DNA from: Kribbella sindirgiensis
Lineage (GTDB): Bacteria; Actinomycetota; Actinomycetes; Propionibacteriales; Kribbellaceae
Assembly (NCBI RefSeq): GCF_004331435.1
Contig: NZ_SJKA01000020.1
Coordinates: 62,001 to 126,000, forward strand
Reading direction: 5' to 3'
Length of the DNA: 64,000 nt
Both the position numbers and the translations under genes were made by a program. The notes below the pieces were generated by a model that had not been told where the DNA came from, did not search any database, and saw nothing but the letters and a program-made list of their open reading frames with translations. Shown one piece after another: positions 8,224 through 15,671 of the stretch (positions are counted from its first letter, which is position 1; each line of letters opens with the position of its first letter).

Positions 8224-8997
8224 GTGGACCTCGGACTGCGTGATCGCACCTACATCGTCACCGGCGCGAGTGCCGGACTCGGCTTCGCCACTGCCAAGGC
8301 GCTGGCCGCCGAAGGCGCCCGGCTGGTGATCTCCAGCCGCAACGAGGAGTCGATCGCGCGGGCCGCGGCGGAGCTGAACGCGCTGCCAGGAGCCGGCGGG
8401 AGCGTCGTCGGGATCCCCGTCGACAACGCCGACCCGGACAGCGCGGAGCGGCTGGCGGCGACCGCGATCGCCAAGTGGGGCGAGTTGCACGGCGCGCTGA
8501 TCAGCGTCGGCGGGCCGCGGGCCGGGACCGCGCTGGACACCGACGAGGAGGACTGGCGGTCGGCGTTCGACAGCGTGTTCCTCGGCGGGCTGCGGATCGC
8601 TCGCGCGGTCGCCCGGGCCGGCGCCGAGGACACCTCGATCGCGTTCGTGCTCTCGTCGTCGGTGAAGTCCCCGATCGCCGGCCTGGCGATCTCGAACGGG
8701 CTGCGGCCCGGTCTCGCGATGGTGGCGAAGACGCTCGCCGACGAGCTCGGACCGAACGGGATGCGGGTGAACGGCCTGATGCCGGGACGGATCGCGACCG
8801 ATCGCCTGAAGGAGCTCGATGCTCGCGGCGGCGACCCCGACGCGTCCCGGCGGGCCGCGGAGAAGACGATCCCGTTGCGCCGCTACGGCACCCCCGACGA
8901 GTTCGGCCGGGTCGCGGCGTTCGTCCTCTCCCCTGCGGCGTCGTACCTCACGGGCGCCATCATCCCGATCGACGGCGGCGCCCTCCGTACCTTCTGA
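8224..8997 (+). CDS. SDR family protein with replaced catalytic Tyr and Lys
   Basis: A 257-residue short-chain dehydrogenase/reductase fold. The cofactor loop TGASAGLG and the later VNGLMPGRIATDR and LTGAIIPIDGG elements are intact. The catalytic block is unusual: the Ser (SSSVKS) is present, but at the YxxxK position the sequence reads S157-N-G-L-R161, so Tyr is Ser and Lys is Arg by alignment with FabG. I know of a subgroup of SDR proteins with an LSNxLR pattern here, so this is probably a family trait rather than damage. Substrate unknown. GTG at 8224 has AGGA five bases upstream. A 6-bp hairpin lies upstream at 8149-8165. Confidence 0.85.
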   Translation: MDLGLRDRTYIVTGASAGLGFATAKALAAEGARLVISSRNEESIARAAAELNALPGAGGSVVGIPVDNADPDSAERLAATAIAKWGELHGALISVGGPRAGTALDTDEEDWRSAFDSVFLGGLRIARAVARAGAEDTSIAFVLSSSVKSPIAGLAISNGLRPGLAMVAKTLADELGPNGMRVNGLMPGRIATDRLKELDARGGDPDASRRAAEKTIPLRRYGTPDEFGRVAAFVLSPAASYLTGAIIPIDGGALRTF

Positions 8998-9006
8998 CGG
9001 GCCGCG

Positions 9007-9477
9007 TCACCCCCACTGGCCGGGCACGTAGTCGCCGGCCGGCTGCTGGGTGATGACGTTGATGCGGTTCCAGGTGTTGATCCCGGCGATGGCCGCGATC
9101 AGCGCACCCAGCTGCTCCTCGTCGTAGTGCTTGGCGGCGTTCTGCCACACGTCGTCGGGCACACCGGCGGAGTCGGCGATCCGGGTGGCGGCCTCCGCCA
9201 GGGCGAGCGCAGCCCGCTCCTCCTCGGTGTAGACGGTGGCTTCGCGCCACGTCGCGACCAGGTTGATCCGGACCGTGGTCTCGCCGTGGTGCGCGAGATC
9301 CTTCGAGTGCATGTCGACGCAGTACGCGCAGCCGTTGATCTGGCTGACGCGCAGCTCGACCAGCTCGAGGGTGGCCAGCGGTACGCCGGCGTCCAGCGCG
9401 ACGCGCGCCGCGGAGTTGAGGTGCTTGATGAACTTGCCGAGGACCGGGTTGGTGAACAGATCCAGACGAGCGTCCAT
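9007..9477 (-). CDS. AhpD-like carboxymuconolactone decarboxylase family protein
   Basis: The 156-residue all-helical protein belongs to the AhpD/CMD family. The signature is in INGCAYCVDMHSKDLAHHG, giving the redox CxxC pair and the downstream His, as in peroxidase-type AhpD-related proteins. The C-terminal LGALIAAIAGINTWNRINV helix is also typical. It likely acts as a thiol-dependent peroxidase in the cytoplasm, but no partner AhpC is nearby. ATG at 9477 is supported by GGAGAG further upstream. It is convergent to the SDR gene with a nine-base gap. Confidence 0.9.
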   Translation of the reverse strand: MDARLDLFTNPVLGKFIKHLNSAARVALDAGVPLATLELVELRVSQINGCAYCVDMHSKDLAHHGETTVRINLVATWREATVYTEEERAALALAEAATRIADSAGVPDDVWQNAAKHYDEEQLGALIAAIAGINTWNRINVITQQPAGDYVPGQWG

Positions 9478-9556
9478 AAGAGGTGTCTCTCCTAGCGAAT
9501 GAGTACGTTGACACCCATCCGACGAGACAGCCCGGGACAGTGTGAGTTCGGCAGGG

Positions 9557-10648
9557 TCAGTCCGGGGCGATCCGGTTGCCCTGCTCGTCCCAGTGCTCGG
9601 CGACCTTCTTGCTCGGCTGGACCCGGGGCGGCTCCCCCGGCATCTTCGGGTAGTCCGGCGGGAAGTTCAGCTCGCCGCCGGGGAGTTCCTCCCAGAGCTG
9701 CAGCAGCGGCTCCAGCGGGTACGCCGTGTCGTCCATGTCCGCCCACGGGTCGCCGTCGGCGAGGTACTCCGGAACCGTGTGCAGGTTGAACGCCCGCGGA
9801 TCGTCGACCTCGGCGAGCCGCTCCCAGGTCATCGGCGTACTCACCGGCGCTCCCGGGCGCGGGCGGAGCGACCAGGCGCCCGCGACGGTGCGGTCCCGGA
9901 GGTTCTGGTTGAAGTCCAGGAAGATCGACGCCTCGCCGCGTTCCTCTTTCCACCAGGCGGTGGTGACGCCGTCGTCGCGGCGTTCGAGCTCGCGGCCGAG
10001 GCCGATCGCGGCATGCCGGACCTCGTCGAAGCTCCACTCCGGGCGGATCCGGACATAGATGTGGATGCCGCGGTTGCCGCTGGTCTTCGGGTACCCCCGC
10101 AGGCCGAGCTCCTCGATGAGTTCGCGGGCGACGCCGGCCACCCGCCGGGCATCGGCGAAGGTCGCGCCGGGCTGCGGATCGAGGTCGATGCGCAGCTCGT
10201 CGGGGCGGTCGAGATCGCTCTTGCGCACCGCCCACGGGTGGAAGGTCAGCGTGCCCATCTGCGCCGCCCAGACCGCGGCGGCGGGCTCACTCAGGCACAG
10301 CTCGTCGATCGGGCGCCCGTTCGGCGTCAGCACACGGCAGGTCTCGAGCCAGTCGGGCGCGCCCTTCGGGAGCCGCTTCGAGTAGAAGCCGTCCCCCGTC
10401 TGACGACCGGTCGCGTCGACCGACAGCGTCATACCCTCGCGCCACCCTCCGGGCCAGCGTTCCAGCGCGACCGGGCGGTCGCCCGACGCCCGCATGAACG
10501 CGGGAGCGACCGCGGTGAAGTACTCGCAGACCTGCAGTTTGGTGACCTCCGGAGCCCAGTCGGTCGCCTCGTAGGCCACCCGATCGGGGCTGGACACCCG
10601 GACCTCCCGGTCCCCCACGGTGAGCATCACCGCTGTGCTCTTCGCCAT
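9557..10648 (-). CDS. LigD-type primase-polymerase domain protein (NHEJ polymerase)
   Basis: The 363-residue protein is a free-standing polymerase domain of the bacterial non-homologous end-joining enzyme LigD, an archaeo-eukaryotic primase fold that fills gaps at DNA ends. Diagnostic elements are the metal-binding RIDLDPQ (about residue 151), GYPKTSGNRGIHIYVRI with the catalytic His, and the third Asp region FLDFNQN. No ligase or phosphoesterase domain and no Ku gene are present in the window, so those must lie elsewhere. ATG at 10648 gives MAKSTAVMLTVGDREV. It is divergent from the M4 protease gene. Confidence 0.92.
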   Translation of the reverse strand: MAKSTAVMLTVGDREVRVSSPDRVAYEATDWAPEVTKLQVCEYFTAVAPAFMRASGDRPVALERWPGGWREGMTLSVDATGRQTGDGFYSKRLPKGAPDWLETCRVLTPNGRPIDELCLSEPAAAVWAAQMGTLTFHPWAVRKSDLDRPDELRIDLDPQPGATFADARRVAGVARELIEELGLRGYPKTSGNRGIHIYVRIRPEWSFDEVRHAAIGLGRELERRDDGVTTAWWKEERGEASIFLDFNQNLRDRTVAGAWSLRPRPGAPVSTPMTWERLAEVDDPRAFNLHTVPEYLADGDPWADMDDTAYPLEPLLQLWEELPGGELNFPPDYPKMPGEPPRVQPSKKVAEHWDEQGNRIAPD

Positions 10649-10804
10649 GCCGCGACCGTATCGGAAATCTCGGAAATTCCGTGCGGCACACGGGAAAGGC
10701 AACTTTTCTCGACCTCTGGCCACGGAAGGTGACTGGGCGGTAACGTTCCTGCACCTCGTTCCTGGGGCGTGAGGCCCCCGGGACACCTGACAAGGAGCGC
10801 GAGG

Positions 10805-12400
10805 ATGAATAGATCCGCCCTGATCGCCGCTGCCACCGCAGTGGTGACCACTACCGCCCTCGGACTGACCAGTGCCACCACAGCAACAGGTGCGCCATCG
10901 GCCTCCCCTGTCCCCACACCCGCCGCGGCCGTTGCCAAGGCCAAGGAGGCGATCAGCAGCAACCTGACCGCGCTCCGCGCCACCACGGCCGACGCGTTCG
11001 TGGTCAAGGACGTGATCGTCGACAAGGACGGCTCCAGCCACGTCCGGATGGACCGCACGATCGGCGGCCTCCCGGTCCTCGGCGGCGACGTCGTCGTCCA
11101 CCAGTCGAAGGACGGTGCCTTCAAGGGCGCCAGCCTGTCACTGGGCAAGAGCGCGAACGTCGCCCGTACGCCGAAGGTCAGCAGCGCGACCGCCACCACC
11201 AAGGCGCTCGCCAAGGGCCTCAAGGCCGACGGCAAGCCCAGTCTGGTGATCGAGGCCCGCAAGGGCGCACCGCGGCTGGCCTACCTGGTCACGGCGGTCG
11301 GCACCCAGGCCGACGGTACGCCGAGCCGCATCACGACGACCGTGGACGCCCTGACCGGCGCGAAACTGGTCAGCGAGCAGCACATCGAGACCGCGACCGG
11401 TGACGGCAAGAGCCTGTACAGCGGGACCGTGCCGCTCGAGACCTCCACGGCGACCGGCGGCTACACGCTGACCGACGCCGCCCGGGGCGGTGGCTACACC
11501 GCCGACGCGAACAACAAGACCGACTCGATCCTCTGTCAGCTGTTCGGGTTCGGCTGCCCGGTCCCGACCCGGTTCACCGACGCGGACAACCACTGGGGCA
11601 CCGGCGTCAACACGGACCGCGCCTCCGCCGCCGTCGACGCGCACTACGGCGCCGCGACGACGTACGACTACTACAAGACCGTGCACGGCCGGAACGGGAT
11701 CTTCGGCGACGGCAAGGGCGTCCCGAGCCGCGTGCACTACGGCTCCAACTACGTGAACGCGTTCTGGGACGGCAAGCAGATGACGTACGGCGACGGCGAC
11801 AACGTCGTGGCGGGTCCGCTGGTCTCGATCGACGTGGCCGGCCACGAGATGTCGCACGGCGTCACCGAGCACACCGCGAACCTCACCTACTCGGGTGAGT
11901 CCGGCGGCCTGAACGAGGCGACCAGCGACATCTTCGGAACCCTCGTCGAGTTCTACTCCAACAACGCCTCCGACCCCGGTGACTACTACATCGGCGAGGA
12001 GATCATGAAGGACCGCCCGGCGCTGAGGTTCATGGACAAGCCGAGCAAGGACGGCAACTCCGCCGACTGCTGGTCCTCCGGCGTCGGCAACCTCGACGTG
12101 CACTACTCCTCCGGCGTGGCGAACCACTTCGCCTACCTGCTGGCCGAGGGCACCGGCGCGAAGACGATCGGCGGGCTGCCGCACAACGGGTCGACCTGCA
12201 ACGGCACGACGCTGAACGGCATCGGGCGTGACAAGCTCGGCAAGATCTGGTTCCGCGCGCTGTCGACGTACATGACGAGCGGTACGACGTACGCGCAGGC
12301 CCGGACCGCGACGCTGAACGCGGCCACCGACCTGTACGGCGCCAGCAGCCCGGAGCGGGCCGCCGTCGCCGCCACCTGGTCGGCTGTCAGCGTCAACTGA
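10805..12400 (+). CDS. Secreted M4 family (thermolysin-like) zinc metalloprotease
   Basis: A 531-residue preproenzyme. It has a Sec-type signal (MNRSALIAAATAVVTTTALG, ending near ATATGA), an FTP/PepSY-like propeptide with GGLPVLGGDVVVH, and a mature M4 catalytic domain. The zinc site is HEMSH at about residue 347, with the third ligand Glu in GGLNEATSDIFG about 24 residues on. DVHYSSGVANHFAYLL is the conserved His-containing substrate motif. A short CQLFGFGC segment at the domain boundary could form a disulfide. ATG 10805 has AAGGAG upstream. A strong terminator follows 15 bases after the stop, so it is probably a single-gene unit. Confidence 0.95.
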   Translation: MNRSALIAAATAVVTTTALGLTSATTATGAPSASPVPTPAAAVAKAKEAISSNLTALRATTADAFVVKDVIVDKDGSSHVRMDRTIGGLPVLGGDVVVHQSKDGAFKGASLSLGKSANVARTPKVSSATATTKALAKGLKADGKPSLVIEARKGAPRLAYLVTAVGTQADGTPSRITTTVDALTGAKLVSEQHIETATGDGKSLYSGTVPLETSTATGGYTLTDAARGGGYTADANNKTDSILCQLFGFGCPVPTRFTDADNHWGTGVNTDRASAAVDAHYGAATTYDYYKTVHGRNGIFGDGKGVPSRVHYGSNYVNAFWDGKQMTYGDGDNVVAGPLVSIDVAGHEMSHGVTEHTANLTYSGESGGLNEATSDIFGTLVEFYSNNASDPGDYYIGEEIMKDRPALRFMDKPSKDGNSADCWSSGVGNLDVHYSSGVANHFAYLLAEGTGAKTIGGLPHNGSTCNGTTLNGIGRDKLGKIWFRALSTYMTSGTTYAQARTATLNAATDLYGASSPERAAVAATWSAVSVN

Positions 12401-12415
12401 CGTGACCGACTGAGC

Positions 12416-12452
12416 AGCCGGTCCTGTCCCACTGGGGCGGACAGGACCGGCT
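12416..12452 (+). terminator. Strong intrinsic terminator after the M4 protease gene
   Basis: Perfect 13-bp arms (12417-12429 and 12439-12451), extendable by one A-T pair, close a nine-base loop and are followed by TTGTT. It ends transcription of the protease gene and separates it from the receiver/TrxR-like operon. Confidence 0.85.
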
Positions 12453-12517
12453 TGTTCAAACGTTTTGACCCCCTTAATGCATTGCCACGGTGTTTGTGCG
12501 GACCTACCGTCACAGGC

Positions 12518-14245
12518 ATGGGTGGGGTACCCGGGGGTGGGCCGCGGCTGCGTTCGGCGCGGCCGGTTCTTCTCGTCGTCGACGCTGACCCGGAGCGTCT
12601 GGAACGGTGCGAGACCGAGCTGGATCGCGGCTTCGGCGCGGACTTCCGGGTCCGCGGCGAGCTGACGGCGGCGGCCGCGCTCGACTGCCTGCGGCGCGCG
12701 CACGAGTGGGAACAGCGGGTCGCGGTGGTGCTGGTCGACCATCTGCTCCCCGACGACGACCGGGCCGAGATCCTCGCGGCGTCGCGGACGCTGCACCCCG
12801 ACGCGCGACGGGCGCTGCTGATCGAGTGGGGCGCCTGGGCGGAGCGTACGACGGCGTCGGCGATCCTGACCGCGATGTCGGTCGGCGACATCAACTACTA
12901 CGTGCTGAAGCCGTGGATCGCGCACGACGAACTGTTCCACCGGACGGTGGCGGAGTTCGTCCAGGAGTGGTCGCGGTACGAGGTCGCCAACCTGCGCGAG
13001 GTGGTCGTGATCGCGGCCAGTACGTCGGTCCGCGGCAAGGCCGTCCGCAGCCTGCTGGCCCGCAACGGGATCCCGAGCGCCTTCCGGGACAGTGGCTCGG
13101 CGCTCGCGAACGAGGTCCTCGAGTTCGTCGGGGAGCCGGATCCCGGCGACGGGGTGCTCGTGTGGATGCCGGCCGTCGGCGGCAAGGTCCTGCACGATCC
13201 GACCGACGCGGAGATCGCCGAGGCGTGGGGCGTCCCGACCACGCTGGCTCCCGACGCGGACCGGTCGTTCGACCTGCTGGTCGTCGGGGCCGGGCCCGGT
13301 GGGCTGGCCGCGGCCGTGTACGGGTCGTCCGAGGGGTTGCGCACGCTCGTCGTGGAGCGGGAGTCGATCGGCGGGCAGGCCGGGACGAGTTCGCTGATCC
13401 GCAACTATCTCGGGTTCTCGCGCGGCATTCGCGGATCGGAGCTGGCCCAGCGCGGTTACCAGCAGGCGTGGGTCTTCGGTGCGCATTTCGTGCTGATGCG
13501 GACGGTGGAACGGCTGGAGAAACGCGGCGATCGGTTCGTCGCCCAGATCGAGGCAGTGGGCGAGGTAACGGCTCGGGCGGTCGTCCTGGCGAGCGGCGTT
13601 TCCTACCGGCGGCTCGACGTACCGTCACTGGAGAGCCTCGTGGGCGCCGGGGTGTACTACGGCGCGAGCGTGTCCGAGGCGCACGGTCTGCAGGATCGGG
13701 ACGCGTGCGTGGTCGGCGGCGGGAACTCGGCCGGGCAGGCAGTGCTGCACCTCGCCCGGTACTGCCGCCGGGTGCTGCTCGTGATCCGCGGCGAGGACCT
13801 GGCGGCGAGCATGTCGCAGTACCTCATCGACGCGATCGTTGCCGCCGACAACGTCACCGTGCGGGCGTCGAGCGAGGTGGTCGACGGCGGCGGCGACGGG
13901 CGGCTGGAGTACGTCGTCCTGCGGGATCGGCGGACCGGCGACGAGGAGACGATCCCGGTCGACGGGCTCTTCGTGATGATCGGGGCGGTGCCCGGGACCG
14001 ACTGGCTGCCGGCCGGGGTGGGACGCGACGCGCACGGTTTCGTGCTGACCGGATCGGACGCCGCGGCGGATCCGCGATGGCCCGAGGACCGGCCGCCGCA
14101 GCCCTACGAGACGACGATTCCGGGATTGTTCGCGGTCGGCGACGTACGGTGCGGGTCGGTGAAGCGGGTCGCGTCGGCGGTCGGCGAGGGGTCGGTCGTG
14201 GTCTCGCAGATCCACACCCACCTCAAGGTCCGCTCGGATGCCTGA
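12518..14245 (+). CDS. Fused response-regulator receiver / thioredoxin-reductase-like flavoprotein
   Basis: A 575-residue three-part protein. Residues 15-150 form a receiver domain: acidic pair in VVDAD, candidate phospho-Asp D74 in LVDHLLP, and conserved Lys in LKPW (K131). Residues 160-245 look like a thioredoxin-fold spacer without cysteines. Residues 250-570 are a TrxR-like FAD/NAD(P)H module with VGAGPGGLAAAVYGSSEG, GGQAG, the second nucleotide site VGGGNSAGQA and the FAD motif FAVGDVR. The redox CxxC that precedes the NADPH site in thioredoxin reductase is replaced by GASV (382-385), so it is unlikely to be a classical reductase. ATG 12518 lacks a clear ribosome site. It overlaps the cyclase gene by eight bases. 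Confidence 0.85.
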   Translation: MGGVPGGGPRLRSARPVLLVVDADPERLERCETELDRGFGADFRVRGELTAAAALDCLRRAHEWEQRVAVVLVDHLLPDDDRAEILAASRTLHPDARRALLIEWGAWAERTTASAILTAMSVGDINYYVLKPWIAHDELFHRTVAEFVQEWSRYEVANLREVVVIAASTSVRGKAVRSLLARNGIPSAFRDSGSALANEVLEFVGEPDPGDGVLVWMPAVGGKVLHDPTDAEIAEAWGVPTTLAPDADRSFDLLVVGAGPGGLAAAVYGSSEGLRTLVVERESIGGQAGTSSLIRNYLGFSRGIRGSELAQRGYQQAWVFGAHFVLMRTVERLEKRGDRFVAQIEAVGEVTARAVVLASGVSYRRLDVPSLESLVGAGVYYGASVSEAHGLQDRDACVVGGGNSAGQAVLHLARYCRRVLLVIRGEDLAASMSQYLIDAIVAADNVTVRASSEVVDGGGDGRLEYVVLRDRRTGDEETIPVDGLFVMIGAVPGTDWLPAGVGRDAHGFVLTGSDAAADPRWPEDRPPQPYETTIPGLFAVGDVRCGSVKRVASAVGEGSVVVSQIHTHLKVRSDA

Positions 14246-15599
14246 GCGGAAGTTCGTCTACACGCCGGCCATGGTCGGCCTGACCGCACTGGTGCTGCTG
14301 CTACCGCTCGTCGGCCTCGCGTTGGTGCTGCAGCAGCCACGGCTCGACGTGCATTGGGAGCACCACCCCGCGCACTTCTGGCTGGTGCTGCTGACCGCCG
14401 CGCTGAGCGCCGTACTCGCCTACACAACCGGTGCCGCGGCACTGCGGCGCGGTGATGCGCGCGTTCTGTTCGTGTCGCTGGCGTTCCTGTCCGCGGCGGG
14501 GTTTCTCGGGCTGCATGCATTGGCGACGCCGAAGGTGCTGCTGGACACACCGAACGCCGGCTTCACGCTCGCAACGCCGGTTGGTGTCGCGCTGGCGTCG
14601 GTGTTCGCGTTCCTCTCGAGCCTGACCGTCTCCGGTATCGCGTGGGGACGAAGGCTGCGGATCGGTCTGCTCGTGCTGATGGCCTTGTGGGCGGCGGCTT
14701 CCCTGCTGCGGTGGTGGCCGCTGCACGCGACCTCCGTCCCGGAAGTTGCCGACGGCATCCTCACGGCGCTCGCCGTACCCACGGTGCTGCTGTACGGCGT
14801 CGCCGCCGCGCGGTACCTGCGGACGTGGTGGGCCCGGCCGTCGCTGATGCTGCTGTCGATGATCGCCGCGTTCGTCCTGCTCGGCGAGGCGATGGTCGCG
14901 CTGGTGTTCGCCCGGAACTGGGCGTTGTCGTGGTGGGAGTGGCACGTGCTGCTGCTCAGCGCGTTCGTGCTGGTCGTCGCCGGGGTGCGGATCCAGTGGT
15001 ACGAGGAGCGGTTCGCGGACCTGTACCAGGAGGACACGGTGTCGGGACGGCGCGAACTGAGCGTGCTGTTCGCGGACCTGCAGGGGTTCACGTCGTTCTC
15101 GGAGCAACACGACCCGTCCGAGGTCACGGCGATGCTCAACACCTACTTCCAGGTCGTCGTACCGGAGGTCGTCCGGCGGCACGGCGGCGACGTGGACCGG
15201 ATCATCGGCGACGCCCTGATGGTGACGTTCAACAAGCGCGGCGACCAGCCGGACCATGCGCATCGGGCGGCCGAGGCCGGGCTGGCCCTGCAGGAGGCGG
15301 CGGCCGTCGTCCAGGAAGCGCATCCGGGCTGGCCGCGGTTCCGGGTCGGGATCAACAGCGGGATCGCGTCCGTGACACTGCTCGGGACAGAGGGCGGGAG
15401 AACGCATACCGTCATCGGGGACACCGTGAACGTCGCGTCGCGGATCGAGGGCAAGGCGCCGGGTGGGGCGGTCGCGATCGGTCCGGCGACGAAGGCGCTG
15501 CTGCCGGAGGCCCGCACCGAGTCGCTCGGACCGGTCAGCCTGAAGGGAAAGGCCGAGCCGGTCGAGGTGTACCAGCTGCTGGCGTTGCACGGCGAATGA
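14238..15599 (+). CDS. Membrane-anchored class III adenylate/guanylate cyclase
   Basis: A 453-residue protein with about six to seven membrane helices in residues 10-250 and a cytoplasmic class III cyclase domain from about 273. Metal-binding Asp residues are D280 (VLFADLQGFTSFSE) and D325 (RIIGDALM); the transition-state Asn and Arg are in VIGDTVNVASRIEG (N398, R402). The Lys that usually contacts the base in VDKxxGD is Arg here (VDRIIGD), so cAMP as product is likely but not certain. It starts inside the end of the receiver/TrxR-like gene, implying coupled translation and a shared redox or phosphorylation-linked signalling role (inference). Confidence 0.9.
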   Translation: MPERKFVYTPAMVGLTALVLLLPLVGLALVLQQPRLDVHWEHHPAHFWLVLLTAALSAVLAYTTGAAALRRGDARVLFVSLAFLSAAGFLGLHALATPKVLLDTPNAGFTLATPVGVALASVFAFLSSLTVSGIAWGRRLRIGLLVLMALWAAASLLRWWPLHATSVPEVADGILTALAVPTVLLYGVAAARYLRTWWARPSLMLLSMIAAFVLLGEAMVALVFARNWALSWWEWHVLLLSAFVLVVAGVRIQWYEERFADLYQEDTVSGRRELSVLFADLQGFTSFSEQHDPSEVTAMLNTYFQVVVPEVVRRHGGDVDRIIGDALMVTFNKRGDQPDHAHRAAEAGLALQEAAAVVQEAHPGWPRFRVGINSGIASVTLLGTEGGRTHTVIGDTVNVASRIEGKAPGGAVAIGPATKALLPEARTESLGPVSLKGKAEPVEVYQLLALHGE

Positions 15600-15671
15600 T
15601 CACCCCTGCCTTCGGCCCTTGTTCACGTGTTGGACCTTGGAACGACCGCAGACCGGTGTGAGAATCCGGGA

